Assembly: GCA_037157565.1 (NCBI GenBank)
Contig: JAZHRO010000073.1
Span: 93,288,001 to 93,352,000 of the forward strand
Origin: Thalassia testudinum
Taxonomy: Eukaryota > Streptophyta > Magnoliopsida > Alismatales > Hydrocharitaceae
Direction of reading: 5' to 3'
DNA length: 64,000 nt
A model generated the notes under the pieces. It was not told where the DNA came from and made no database searches. It saw only the letters and a list, made by a program, of their open reading frames with translations. The position numbers were made by a program, and so were the translations under genes. Positions 42,872 to 55,353 of this stretch are shown here, piece by piece; the first letter of the stretch is position 1, and every line of letters starts with the position of its first letter.

Positions 42872-44684
42872 TGACGGAGAGATTCTCGCTTATTTATGAT
42901 ATCAATAGAATGACACGTCATTGTAATTAATGTGGTGAAAATCTCTCAATCAAAGATTAAAATAGATATGAATTTAAACCACGAAAAGGATGTCGTATCC
43001 ATAGGGAGGAACAACCCAATAAATTCACGAATAGAGGAATATACTGTTTGCAGACACTATCGCGACTTTAATGCAAGGAATATGATATTTGAAATGAAGC
43101 TTGCAATTTCCTTAAAAGTTTAGGGTTATTTATGTAATTTTTACATTAGGAATTAAGCTCCAAAAATATGTATATGATGCATGTGTAATGGCATATCATG
43201 TAAATTAAACTTGCATGCAAATCTGATTTGAAATTCAAAGTTGAATGATGCACATAACAGAAGTGAAGTAATTTCAGAAAACTATGAGTTCATCAATGCA
43301 ATGTGGCCTGAATAAAATATTAATAGTTAAATGGCAATGGCATTAAATGTAAATATTAATTGAGGAGAAAACAGAGGATTTCTCCTCTCTCTTCCTCGCG
43401 TCGACGGCCGTGCACGGTTGGTGGTGAGAGTCGACGGGGTGGTTTGCCTCGACGCATGCTTCGCGATGATGGTGACGCGGCGGCCGGGGGTGGCCGGCAT
43501 TGGCTGGATGGTGGAGAATAGCCGTCGGCCTGTTGGCCCTCTTGGAGGAGGACGGCCGCGCGTGGAGAGGAGGAAGAGCGCTGCTGCAGCCGCGCGGCTG
43601 CACGTTGGGCACGCGCACAGGGGAGTGCTATGGCGCACATAGGAGTGGCCTGCTAGCATGGGTCGCTTGTGGGTGGCTGCGGCCTGCGGGTGTGGCCGCC
43701 TGTAGGCTTGGCTGGCTGCCTGCAGGCACTAGCGATGGCGTAGGGCATGCAAGGGCGGTGGGTGCAGCGCCTGCGGGCGCTTGGTGCGGTGTTTATGGGC
43801 GCTGGCGAGGGCTCATGCAGGCTGGTGTGCTTGCAGTACGGTGAGTCTGGGTGCAGCGCCTGCAGCGCGCAAGGCAGTAGCGGTGGAGGGCGATGGTGCG
43901 GTGGGGTGCAGGATGGAAGGGCGCCCCTGTAGCAGTAGCGTGGGTGCTGGGTGCGGCACTTGCATGTAGTGCGGGTGCTGGCAGGCGGAGCAGGGCGATG
44001 GCATGGCACTTGCGAGCGTGTGGTGCAGCACTTGCGGGCGTGGGTCGCCTGCAGTGCAAGGGCGCAGTGGGGGCTGGAGAGGGCTGGTGCAACACCTACG
44101 GGGCGCGCTTGCAGTCGGGGCTGGAAGGGCGCGCTTGTACGACGGTTGGGTTGCAAGGGCACGGTGGGGGCTTTGAACAACGCGGCTGTGGCAGTGCGGT
44201 GGAATGGTGAAGGCAGTGTACACTTGGTTCCACAGTGTCCACCTTCTCCACGGTAGGGAAGGTGGGGAAGGTAGGGAAGAAGGGATATCCCCTCCAGGGG
44301 GAGAAGAAGATGCTAGCCTCTCACGCCTGAACCTCCTTTTATCCCTTCTCCCCGCGTGAGTCAAGGGATTTTCAAATCCCTTACTAATTTTGGCTGGCGG
44401 CTATTGGGGAGGTGTTGAGGCCAGTCGGAGGTTGTGTGAGGTGAAGTTCAACCGGCCGTTGTGGGGAAAATTTATTTCACCCCCCTGTTGTTTTCCATCA
44501 TTATTCCTACAACAACAAAGCATAAAATAATTACATACTAAGTTATAGAATGCGATAAAATAGAAAAAAACTCAAGTAATGATGCATGCACTTATTTAAT
44601 GACCTAATGTGATTATTAACAAACATACTATGTTAGAATTGAAGTACTTAGGCGTAACAATAGTCCATTAAAATGGACTCATCA
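42872..44684 (-). repeat. Element D 3' LTR (1813 bp)
   Basis: On the minus strand it starts TGATGAGTCC (44684) and ends CTCCGTCA (42872). The central part (43400-44250) is GC-rich and made of diverged short repeats around GCAGGCG and GGGCACTTGC. Long open frames on both strands there are composition artefacts. TATA-like GATAAAAGG is near 44334-44345 (minus). GTCGTATCCATAGGGAGGAA (42991-43010, plus strand) is shared with element A's LTR. Confidence 0.92.
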
Positions 44685-45180
44685 AATACCCCCATGCCTA
44701 AGATTTGCTAGTCCCTAGCAAAATTGAAAAATAATATAAGTAATCAGAAGATTTTTTCTTTTCATATTTCACAACTTTAGAGATCCAGACAAATGTAATG
44801 TGATAATAGCCTAGGTAACAGATCTAAGTGAAAAAGCCAATTCGCATTGGGTGTTCGTACTTTACCCTTGGTAAATATTGCTGTCAGGATAGGTAACTAC
44901 TTCCCTCGGGGATAAAGTAGAAGATAATCTGTAATTTGGCCCCGGCTTTTGGGTTAGGTAGGAGATATCGAGTTGAATGGATTTGTATTTGGTGGCACAC
45001 ACTCATCTGGTGCTACATGTAGTCTAGTACTACAGACTCTAGATCTCTAGACTATTAGACAAGTCAACTCAGAGAGAGGATAAACAACTATGCTCTCTTG
45101 ATGTTCCTTGGCACTCACTCTTTTCTTTCTTTTCTTTCTGAGATCACAAATCTCACCAGATTTAGTAATTGTACTCACTG

Positions 45181-47912
45181 TGTTACGAACGGGCGCTCCA
45201 GACGTCTTTTAAGACGTCTGGGAGGTGGCCCAGACGTCGTACTAGACGTCTGGAATCACTTACAGACGTCGGACCAGACGTCTGGGATCATTTCCAGACG
45301 TCTGGAAATAGGTTATTTTGGCACGCTACTATTCGTCTACGCGCCTGAGCGCGCAGACCTGCGTTTTCTCTCTCTCCCTCTTTTTCCCTTTCTCCTGCGG
45401 CCGCAGACGCCTCTGCCGCATTCTCTCTCTCCTCCTCGCTTGGCCTTAAAAGGGCCACGCCTCTCCCTCACTCCCGTCACCTCCGCCTCCTTCCTCTTCT
45501 CCTTCAGCCAGTGCGCGAGAGCGAGCGTGAGAGCGAGCACGAGGGTGCAGCGGCAGCGACAGCCGCGGTGAGCGTGGGAGGAGGTGCTGCACGTGGGAGA
45601 GGCGCTCGACCGTGAGGGCGAGATCGCCGGGGCTGCTAGGGTCGGCCGGCGGGGGGCGCAGCGGGTGCGAGGCGACGCGGGGGGAGACTGCTGCGGCTCG
45701 AGCAACAGGCGCACGAGGCGCGACGCGGCCGGGCGTCGCGAGCGGAGGGCGAGTTGCACCCTGGTTCTGGAAAATTTTCCAGAATCAGACGTCTGTGCTT
45801 CTAGACAGACGATGGGCACGACGTCTGGAAGACTGTCCAGACGTCTGAAAGGTGAGATTTTCCGTCTTCTTCCTTCCCTTTGACTGACCGTACTAAGAGA
45901 GAGAGGAAATGGGTACGCGCAGGGTTTGAGATTCGCATCCAACGTGAATCAGACGTCTGGCTGCAGTGCCAGACGACTGTAGCGACATCCAGACGTCCTG
46001 GGTAACCATCGGACGTCTGGGAACTAGGCCAGACGCCCCCGCAGGCTTCTGGACGTCTGAGAGACCACGCAGAGCAAGGTAAACCCTGTTTCACTTTTTA
46101 AGACGTCTGGAATAAGTTCCAAACGTCTGATTTTGCACTGTTTCATCATTTTCGACCCGTTTAGGGCCCGTTCGGGTTCCGTTTTCCGCGTTTCGAGTTG
46201 CGTTCTTTTCGGAATTACATCCTCTACTCGTCTACAGTAGCTGTACACTGTTTTGAGACACTCCTTGTGTTTGATCCTTGTGATAGGACCCCGTTCCGTT
46301 GTAGTCTCGGGGGTCGCAGAAGCACGCGGGATTCCCGACCACGCCCCCATTACTCCCGTTGTACCTGGTAGAGTGGCTTTAAGTATAATCTGTTAAATTA
46401 TGAAACCATAAATAGAACCTAGGACATTGCATGAATCCTAGGAATGAGAAATAGATTGAATGGTAGATTCCTAGGGTGTTGCATGAATCCTAGGGCTGGA
46501 AAACTAGATTGTATGATAGATCCTAGGATATGGCATGAATCCTAGGATGGGAAAACTAGTGGAATGTATGAATACTGCAGTCTTGGAAAATGTGGAAAGG
46601 AAATACTAGCTGCCTGTGAATTGAATTAACAGCTGCCTGTTATGAATAAATAAACGTGATTGAGAATATGGATTGTAAGAACGTGAAACTGGAAAGTGAA
46701 ACCTGGATGTTCTGAGTTAAAAGAGCTGGAACCCTAAGGGGAATTAGGAGTAGAACTCCTGGAAAGTGAATGGAATAGAATTGGGGAAGTGAGCTGGCCC
46801 TTGAGTACGGAGTACCAAGGAGAGCGATTGTCCCCCCTATTTAGTGCAGAGCGGAGCCAGCCGCCCCAGGGACCCGGGGTTAGGACTGGCCACTCTGTAC
46901 GGACTTGCTGGCCCTCGTGTACGTAGTACCGAGGAGAGCTACTAGTGTAGGGAGGTACTAGCTACCCCACGGGCCCCGGGGTTCTGCTAGCCTCCCACAC
47001 CGACTTGTTAGGCCCACTGGGGCAAACTAGGGTAGTCAGGCAAGGGTGCGCGGACTGTGGAGGGGCAAGGCCCCTATTTGGTTACTGTGGAGGGGTTGGA
47101 CCCCTGTTACTGAGAGGGCTCTGCCCTGTACTGGTTCCGTGCTGTGCTTTGGGCGCACCCGTTAACGGAAACGACTGACCGCGTGGCAGTGCGGGTTAGC
47201 TACCCGTGCGTTTACCGCACGTGCCGTAGTTACCGTTACGTCTGTCAATGACCTTGGGGTGGTTGACTGAGAGTAGGATCACCACGGGGGACTCTCCCGG
47301 CCAGGAGAGCACCACGTGCTACTTCTACTGTTCGGAAAAGACTGCAATCAAGCTCGTTCCCACGAGGAACATTCGAGATCAAGTGAAGGATCTGAGAAAT
47401 AGATAAATTGTGAAACAATAGAAAGACGTAAATAAAGGAAGAAAGAAAATTTAAAACAGCTACTGTATACTTTACTGTTTCTTTAGTTTAGCTGCCACTC
47501 TACTCAGCGTTTTGTTGACGTGTTTCACTCGTTACCTTTCAGGACTAGGTGTTGAGCAGCCAAGGTCAGCGGCTGCAGAGGATGCTGGGCCGAGTAGGGT
47601 CCAGTAGAGTTACCACTATTCTCTTGTACCTCTTTTTGTTCCGTTATGGTGAGTAGTTCTTGTTTCCGCTGTACTTTTCTTTACCTGCAGTTCATATTAT
47701 GTTATGAATGTTGTTCTACTGTTGTGGTGGTATATACTGTAGTGGTTTCTTTCCTTACTGCTGTATTTCCTTACTGTTAGTTATATTCATGCTGAATGTG
47801 GTTTATTTTATTGCTCTTTTGGTTACTTCCTCGTTGGACGACTGGGTCTTGGGATTAGTCGAGTCGGTCCGGTTCTCGTGTCTCGTAGGGACTTGGGAAT
47901 CGGGTCGTTACA
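45181..47912 (+). repeat. Solo LTR of the element B family in element D (2732 bp)
   Basis: It starts TGTTACGAACGGGC and ends GGGTCGTTACA. A perfect target duplication, CACTG, lies at 45176-45180 and 47913-47917. It is very similar to element B's LTRs over its whole length, including the AGACGTCT clusters (45200-45305, 45788-46130), TTAAAAGGGCC near 45445, the AAAGGTGAGA donor-like site (45848) and the 51-bp tandem repeat. Recombination between two LTRs has removed the internal part. Confidence 0.95.
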
Positions 47913-48104
47913 CACTGTTTGGTGGCCTCACATTGCATTCACACTTTAATTAAAGTCCTAATAACTCTACAACTAAGTTAGAGTCCTCATCTAGTATTCG
48001 GGCGATCAGAAATTCTAAAAGGTAGGTATGGGTCATGTTTGGTGGAACGTGATAAGTGTTTTTGTTGCCTCAGAAACAATGTTACAACTATAAAATATAA
48101 CCTT

Positions 48105-48240
48105 TGACTCTTTTCTTTTTCTTTTCTCTCTCTCTCTTTTCTTCTTTTCTTTTCTTTTTCTCTCTTTTCTTCTTCTTCTTCTTTTTTTTTTTAATTTGTT
48201 TCTTCTCTTTTTTCTTTTTCTTTCTTTATCAATCTACATA
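48105..48240 (+). repeat. Pyrimidine (CTTT/CTT) low-complexity tract
   Basis: Almost purely C and T, including CTTCTTCTTCTT and a T run at 48181-48192. It lies within the 3' noncoding region of element D. Confidence 0.85.
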
Positions 48241-49447
48241 ACACGATACAGACCTTTATTTATGATGCATTATTAGGGATGATGATGGTTAAGAGGATAT
48301 TATGTGGCTTATTTGGTGGAAGTGCCTATTCTCGGCACCAGGAAGGAATGGATAGGACAAGTGTATTTCTGACCTTTGATACTATTACCCTCCTTCAGCC
48401 GAGGACTCTATGAAGGACAGTCGTAACCATCCACCATAGTCATAGCTTTATTAAGACTCAATTTTTGTGTATCTGCTTTATTTGGTGACTCTCAGGAATT
48501 CACACAAAGTATGCACACAGGAACAAAGAGCTAAAACTATGACCAACTCTAAAGTATCATCATCTAATTATCCAAAACTTAAGAGTCCTTGCACTAGATT
48601 TAGTGCACCAGCAATTTCTCTACTTTCATCTCACAAATATGAGGTGGATCTATTAGAAGATAGTATGCCTAACTCCCAATTAACTGTCCAAGGGTTCAGT
48701 AAACTACAAATGCTTGTTGCTTTTCTACAAAGATCCATTACCCAGTCTACGTGCACGTGAAATAAATGTACTGGATTCTAAACTTAAGAAATAATTCATG
48801 AAGAAAAACCTCCAATGACAAAGATATTTTTCTAGGGACTAACCCATTAAGCTCAAGAAAAGAGAATTTTTTAATTATTATTTATTTTTTTATATGCTAA
48901 CCTAAATGCATAAATACTTCCTAAAATGAAAAATACATGAATACTTCCTAAAATGCAAAATGCACCCCCCCATGCCTAAATCCTATAATGTCCCCATTGT
49001 AAAATTAAAATAGGGGGAGAAAGGAAAGAAATCACTTGACAACGGTGTTATTTAGAACACTGGGTTGCCTTCCAACAAGCGCTGCATTTTCTGTCAGCAG
49101 TCAGACTTAGAAGGAACCTGTAAGTCTGGTTCCAGATAGAAAAGGTTAGGCCCTAAAAATATGCGTAACAGCATGGGCCTAGAAAATAGGTAGCCACGGA
49201 TGTTGGCGAACTGATGATGCAACGTAATCCCAAATTCTCGCTAGAAAGTATGAAAGCAAAAAACCTCGCTGGCTACTTGGGGAGGTCTAGGAATAAGAAA
49301 GGGAATATGAAAAGAGGCCTCCCGAAACAGAATAAGTGGCGGATAACAAGGATCCTCCAAAACAGAATGAGTTTTAAAAGATATAAATATTAATATTTGA
49401 AACCCTTGAATGGCAAGACTAAAAGTACAAGCATCAATCCACACTCG

Positions 49448-51101
49448 TCATTCTACCCGAGGATGTACTGGCCTGATATGTTCTCCAGAAAGAATGTACA
49501 TGAGCAGAGATCTGAGCCAAGGATCGGTTAGGGAGTATAAGAGTTGTTTGTAGTGTTGGAAGATAATGGTTAAGTCCAATGAGGGCTTAGTCGGTGTCAG
49601 GTCCAATTCCAACAATGATTCAGATTGTGTATACTCCCTAACAGTTGTAGACAATTTCACGTTACCCTGCCTAGCATTAATGATCGGAGTCATATTTGAA
49701 TCAAAGGTAGACTCCAAATTATAACTCCTTGATGGCAGGGTCAAAATATCAGAATCATTATCATTAAGCTCATCCCCAGATTGTTTGGTTCACTCAAATT
49801 TTTGTTGGGGTGTATATGTGTTTCATTAGTGAAGACAGGAGTTGGATCAGTATCCTTAATTATTCCTAAAGGAGGATCAGTCTTAATATTTTGGAGCAAG
49901 CCTATATCTCTGAATTCGTTATTCTTCTTGAGGTATAAATCCTCAATTGACATGTTTTGTCCCTGAGAGTCTCCCATAGGCTTCTCATTATTTTGTTTGT
50001 CCTCCTCTAATATCAACTCCTGTTTTGATGGAGGATGACTCTCAAAAGAAGGGAGGAATCTGGATTTCACCATATTATTTATATCCTTTGGAGGTAAATT
50101 CTCAAATAATAAATAATTCCCCTGTGATTCACTCCAGATTTTCAGTCAAGGTTCCTCTATTGGGGCATCCTCGTCCTCTGAAGTAGACTCTTCATATCCC
50201 TGAGACCAAAATTGATCAAATTCATCCTCCATTCCCTTAGGGTCACCTTCATTGGGTGAATTTAAATCATCAGGATGCTGAATGGTAGGTATTGATTCCC
50301 TAAGTGGAGGGTCAAGAGTAGGCTCACTAAGGTAGAATGGGATTCCACCAAATAATCAATAGGGGAAGTGATAGGAACAATACAACCTTGACTCGGGTTG
50401 GTAGGGTTAAGGAGAACACTGTCATTGGGGTCAAGGTCCTCAAGAGGTACCATCTTCCCTTGCTTTTGACTCCAATATAGCTCGGGTGGATAATCACTAT
50501 GATCGTTCTCCTCTAGTGGCCGTGCCTCATTGGGAGAGTTTAAGTGATAGCTACATAAAACTAGATCCCTATTGTCGTTGGTTTCCTTAGAATTATTTTC
50601 ATGACCATGGTCGTATGGGTAGGGATCAGAATTACTGGGAAGTGTGTAGCTAAGCTGTCATATTTCTTCATTTAACTGTTGACTATTCCTCAACATCTCT
50701 CCCATGGATTCCATCATTTCCTTTTGCTGTTTTTGCATTTCTATCATAAAAGGGGAGAGGCTACTATTATCAGGTTGGGGAGGATAGTCAATTTCAGGCT
50801 CTGGTTGCCTAGGGGTATCGATCCAACCTTGATACGGAAAATCATGAAGGGTGGGAGGGTTGGGTGTTTGCATAGAAGTAGGGATTCCAGGGTTGGAAAA
50901 TCCCGCTCCTAGGCTTTGCTCAAAATTAGGAGTTATCGGGCCAGTGCTCCCAGGATAAGAATATGAATGATACCATGAATTGTCAATGTACCCATCAAAG
51001 GATGGATACACTCGGGGTATGGGATCCTTGTTAAAAGATGGGAAGTATTGACTCTGATAATCTAAATGATAGGAGTAAGGGTGATCCATTTCTTTAAGCA
51101 A
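49448..51101 (-). pseudogene. Element D degraded reading frame, function unknown
   Basis: The likely start is the ATG at 51087-51089 (MDHPYSYHLDYQ). The first 147 codons are Tyr/Pro/Ser-rich and end in a helical, Met/Glu/Gln-rich stretch (MIEMQKQQKEMMESMGEMLR). After a TGA at 50658-50660 the same frame stays open to 50262 with acidic, Asn/Pro-rich sequence. Frames then shift near 50160 and 49742. A short Trp-Ser motif recurs (LYWSQKQG, QFWSQGYE, KIWSESQG). The tail reads LTPTKPSLDLTIIFQHYKQL. No gag capsid, zinc knuckle, protease, RT, RNase H or integrase motif is seen. I do not recognise the family; a structural, gag-like or packaging role is only a guess. Confidence 0.6.
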
Positions 51102-52946
51102 AACAGTTTAAATCTCTTAGGATTTAGAAGAGTTTAGAACACGAGCAGAAACTTCCTAGAGAGTTCTACTATCAAAGCAAACGCAAATTCAATGGGATCT
51201 TATTTTTAGTAGATTGTAGGTCTTAGAATTAAATGTTCAGTTGGTGGTCAAACAAGTTTTGCACAAATTATGCTTCCTAGGCCAACCTTCATTGGTGCCT
51301 ATAACCTACTCGCATGGGATGGAAGTCTCGAATAGAGCCCATACACGAGGAACCGAAGTAACTTGATGGATAGGCTTGTTGATTTCCGATTAACTTCCCT
51401 TGTGGTGCAAAAGAGGAGAGGTAGAAATTTATCTAGTGACCTTATGTGTGAGGTGCACAGTGTCTCAGGTGTGCAAACATACGATCGTGTTTTGAGTTGC
51501 CTACAATGCGTAGCAAGGAAGGAGCGGCGCCAGCGTAGCATGAGGTGGACTACAGCGACGCTTATAGTCGTCAGTAATTCATTGCATGCCAGCAAAGCCA
51601 GTTGTGGGCACCAACAGGCATGAGCTGCTTATAGCGATGTTTCCAGTGACGGCCTGGATGTCACTAATGGTCCCATACCGATTTTTGCCTCTTCTCCACC
51701 ACTATAAAAGGATCTACACCCCCTCCCTTCCAAGCCATCTCTACCTACTCTACTCCCACCTACTCCCAAGCTCTAGCAAGCCTACCAACTCTCCATTAGA
51801 GCTTGTTCTCAAGATCCCAAAGTGCCTATTAGTGTAGCGAACCTCTACCCCACCAAATACTCCTCCAACTTCCCATCTCCCTTCATAGGTCACCTTGGAG
51901 CCATCCTCTCACCTCCATTCCAATAGCAGATCAACTCCATCTTCTCACCTCCATTCTAGAGCTACACCGAAGCTTTCCTCAACCCGACGTCCTCCAGCAT
52001 CTCACCTCCGTCGTCCTGCTCCCCACCTCCTTCGTTCGAGCTTCCGCCAGGTGCCGTCGTCTCGCCGAACAATCGATTCGGGAGATTTCCTCCCACCTCC
52101 CTCTCTTTATATGCTTTCATAGTTTCTTGTAATTGACATTGGAAGTAATATATATCATATTTGTTCCATATCTCTATCTTGTGATACATTTGCTTGTTTT
52201 CTTTTATTTCAAAAATACAAAACAATAACAAAACCCCAAAATACCAAAAAGAAACAAAACGAAGCGCAGTTTAAGTAAAGTAAACGTCACCTCCCTGTGT
52301 TCGACCCGGGACTCCCTTGGAGTTTCGGTATAAATTTTATCTGATCGACGTGTTTTGCAATTACGATGACAGGTTACGTGTAACCTCGATTTCTAACATG
52401 CGAAACACGCGTGACCAGATATGCAGCTTCTAGCAAGTAGTTCGAATTTTTTTTTTCAAGCAAACAGACCTAATCTAACTAACTAACCGAAATGCAGTTC
52501 AAATAATTCAAATAGTCCTATAATCTAAATAAATGGGAACACGCTCCTGAAAATACGCTCCCGCATACAAGAGCGATAAGAAATAAAGAAACACTAGGAA
52601 CACATTTCCAAAAATACCCAACAAGGGTCTAAAAGACAGAAATTAAATTATAATGTCTATCTAAATTAAATCTAAACTAAGCTCTAATGACTAAATCAGA
52701 AATAGGCTTCTTTATAAGCCTATGTGAGTGGGATCAAGGCCCATGTGTTTCTGTTGCTGGCCTCTAGGTGGTGTCAAGGTCCACCAAAAAGATCGTCTCC
52801 GCCCTGCGCGTTGTTCAAGGTCAATGTCGTTGCTCTGCTGCGGCTGCCGCCCCGTCAGATTCCTCGCACAATAGAAAAAAATGATCAGATAACTGTGCAA
52901 CTTAGAGTATTCAAAAATAATGAAGTGAATCTATTACATTTGTTGC
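51102..52946 (-). other. Element D leader, with a probable LTR insertion at about 51277-52425
   Basis: The leader proper resembles that of element A (GCAGCTTCTAGCAAGTAG, 52423-52440, plus strand). Within it a plus-strand LTR-like block has TATAAAAG at 51703-51710, a CT-rich downstream region and TGTGTTCGACCCGGGACTCC (52295-52314), the U5 module of the C-type LTRs. GCTTC at 51272-51276 and 52426-52430 may be its target duplication, but its left end would then start CTAGG rather than TG, so the borders are tentative. Confidence 0.5.
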
Positions 52947-52964
52947 CTCCCCGCAACGGCACCA
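52947..52964 (-). other. Primer binding site of element D (tRNA-Asp type, one base short)
   Basis: The minus strand reads TGGTGCCGTTGCGGGGAG two bases after the LTR end. Compared with element A (GTTGTCGGGG) one base is missing in the middle, and a C-to-T change lies at position 4. Confidence 0.82.
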
Positions 52965-52966
52965 TT

Positions 52967-54768
52967 TGACAGAGAGATTCTCGCTTATTTATGATATCAA
53001 TAGAATGACATGTTATTGTAATTAATGTTGTGGAAATCTCTTAATAAAAGATTAAAATAGATATGAATTTAAATCACGAAAAGGATGTCGTATCCACAGG
53101 GAGGAACAACCCAATAAATTCACGAGTAGAGGACTATATTGTTTGTAGACACTATCGCTACTTTAATGCGAGGAATATGCTATTTGAAATGGAGCTTGCA
53201 ATTTCCTTAAAAGTTCAGGGTTATTTATGTAATTTTCATGTCAGGAATTAAGCTCCGAAAATATGTATTTGATGCATGTGTAATGGCATATCATGTAAAT
53301 TCAACTTGCATACATATCTGATTTGAAATTCAAAGTTAATGATGCACATAACATAAGTGAAGTAATTTCAGAAAACTATGAGTGCATCAATGCAATGTGG
53401 CCTGAATAAAATATTAATATTTAAATGGAAATGGCATTAAATGTAAATATTAATTCAGGATAAAATAGGGGATTTCTCCTCTCTCTTCCTCGCGTGGACG
53501 GTCGTGCACGGTTGGTGGCGAGAGCCGACGGGGTGGTTCGCCTCGACACGTGCTTCGCGATGATGGTGACACAGTTGTAGGAGGTGGCCGGTGGCGGCCG
53601 GACGATGGAGAATAACCGCCGGCCTGTTGGTCCTATTGGAGGAGGACAGCCGCACGTGGAGAGGAGGAAGAGCACTGCTGTAGCCGTGCAGCTGTGCGCT
53701 GGGCGCGCACACAAGGCATGCTAAGGCACATGCTGGAGTGGCCTGCAGGCGTGGGTCACCTATGGGCGGCTACGGCCTGCGGGCGTGGGCACTTGCAGGC
53801 TTGGCTGGCTGCCTGCAGGCACTGGTGATGGCGTAGGGCACGCAAGGGCGGTGGGTGCAGTGCCTGCAGGCACTTGGTGCGGTGTCTGCGGGCACTGGTG
53901 AGGGCTCGTGCAGGCTGGCGTGCTTGCAGTGTAGTAAGTCTGGGTGTAGTGCCTGCAGCGTGCAAGGCAGTAGAGGTGGAGGGCGATGGCGCGGTGGGGT
54001 GCAGGCTGGAAGGGCACGCCTGCAGTAGTAGCGTGGGTGTTGGGTGCGGCACTTGCAGGCAGTGCGGTTGTGGGCAGGATGAGAAGGGCGATGGCGTGGC
54101 ACTTGCGGGCATGTGGTGCAGCACTTGCAGGCATGGGTCGCCTGCAGTGCAAGGGCACGGTGGCAGTTGGAGAGGGCTGGTGCAGCACCCGCGGGCCCCT
54201 TTCTGTAGGTGCTGGAAGGGTGCACCTGTAGGGCGCTTGTGCTGCAAGGGCATGGTGGGGGCTTTGAACAGCGCGGCTGTGGCAGTGCGGTGGAATGGTA
54301 AAGGCAGTGTACGCTTGGTTCCACAGTGCTCGCCCTCTCCACGGTGGGGAAGGTGGAGAAGAAGGGATATCCCCTCCAGGGGGAGAAGAAGAAGCTAGCC
54401 TCTCACGCCCGAACCTCCTTTTATCCCTTCTCCCCACGCGAGTCAAGGGATTTTCAAATCCCTTACTAATTTTGGCAGGCGGCTATTGGGGAGGTGTTGA
54501 GGCTGGCCGGAGGTTGCGTGAGGTGAAGTTGAGGTGGCCGTTTGTTGGGGAAAATTTATTTCACCCCCCTGTTCTTTTCCAACATTATTCCTACAACAAT
54601 AAAATATAAAATAATTACATACTAAGTTATAGAATGCGATAAAATAGATAAAAACTCAAGTAATGATGCATGCACCTATTTAATGACTTAATGTGATTAT
54701 TAAGAAATATACTATGTTAGAATTGAAGTACTTAGACGTAACAATAGTCCATTAAAATGAACTCATCA
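52967..54768 (-). repeat. Element D 5' LTR (1802 bp)
   Basis: On the minus strand it starts TGATGAGTTC (54768) and ends CTCTGTCA (52967), adjacent to the primer site. It matches 42872-44684 throughout with scattered substitutions and small indels, more than between the two B LTRs by impression. The flank GCCAC (54769-54773) is the duplicated target. Confidence 0.92.
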
Positions 54769-55353
54769 GCCACCAAATATTTTGTACATTTAAAAAATCT
54801 AGTGAGATTGTGAGCTCAAAAAAAAAAAAAAAGAGAAAAGAAGAAAGAGAGTGAGTGCAAAGGAACTGGAGAGCACAGTTCTGAGCCTCTCTCTGGGTTG
54901 ATTTGCTTGATAGTCTAGAGATCTAAAGTCTGTAGTACTAGTCTATATGTAGCACTAGATGAGTGTGAACCACCAAATATAAAATCCTTTGAATCAAACA
55001 TCTTCTACCTAAGCCAAAAAGCTAGGGTAGAAATTTCAATTTATTTGCATCCCTGAGGGAAAAAATTTACCTATCCCGATAGAATTTTTACCGAGGGTCA
55101 AGTGCAAACTTTAAATATAGGTTAGCTTTTTACTTGGATCTGTTACTTAGGTTACTATCACATCATTTTTCACATTTGTCTGGATCTCTAAATCTTTGAA
55201 AGAAGATAAGAAGAAATCTTTTGTCAAACCCTTTATAAAAAGGAATAAGCAGGCATTCAGGGGCCGAGTTGTAATTAACATGCATCATACATTTTGCACT
55301 CATTTTTCATTCTTGCATTTTGCTCGAGGACTAGCAAAAAATAGGCATGGGGG
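54769..55353 (+). other. Gene-poor internal region of the recombinant element, right part
   Basis: This continues 42871 once element D is removed: GTGAGGCCAC then CAAATATTTTG. It is related to element D's own 3' noncoding region in opposite orientation (45180/47913). It ends with GAGGACTAGCAAAAAATAGG (55327-55346) and CATGGGGG directly before the LTR at 55354, the plus-strand priming signal. An A-rich run lies at 54819-54841. No coding sequence was seen. Confidence 0.6.

Larger units (their letters stand above)
44685..49447 (-). other. Element D 3' noncoding region with polypurine tract (interrupted at 45181-47912)
   Basis: Next to the LTR the minus strand reads GGCATGGGGGTATT (44698-44685), preceded by TTTGCTAGGGACTAGC (44719-44704). 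A second copy of the module is at 48961-49010: GGGGACATT then GGCATGGGGGG. CGCTTGTTGGAAGGCAACCC lies at 49059-49078 (minus). A pyrimidine tract (plus strand) occupies 48105-48240. The sequence either side of 45180/47913 is continuous once the solo LTR is removed. Confidence 0.7.
42872..54768 (-). mobile_element. Element D: complete LTR element lacking pol (candidate non-autonomous Athila relative)
   Basis: LTRs at 42872-44684 and 52967-54768 are near-identical. The target duplication GCCAC is at 42867-42871 and 54769-54773. On the minus strand the order is LTR, tRNA-Asp-type primer site (52947-52964), leader, one degraded reading frame (51101-49448), long noncoding region, polypurine tract (44685-44698) and LTR. 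No protease, RT, RNase H or integrase motif occurs. Leader and LTR resemble element A, so D was probably mobilised by enzymes of an A-like element. A solo B-family LTR (45181-47912) and perhaps a second insertion (51277-52425) lie within it. Confidence 0.88.

Noticed and set aside
45098..45942. Arg/Ser-rich frames within 45181-47912 considered as a small gene
   Set aside because: They lie in the transcribed part of a solo LTR and mirror similar spurious frames at the same place in element B's LTRs.
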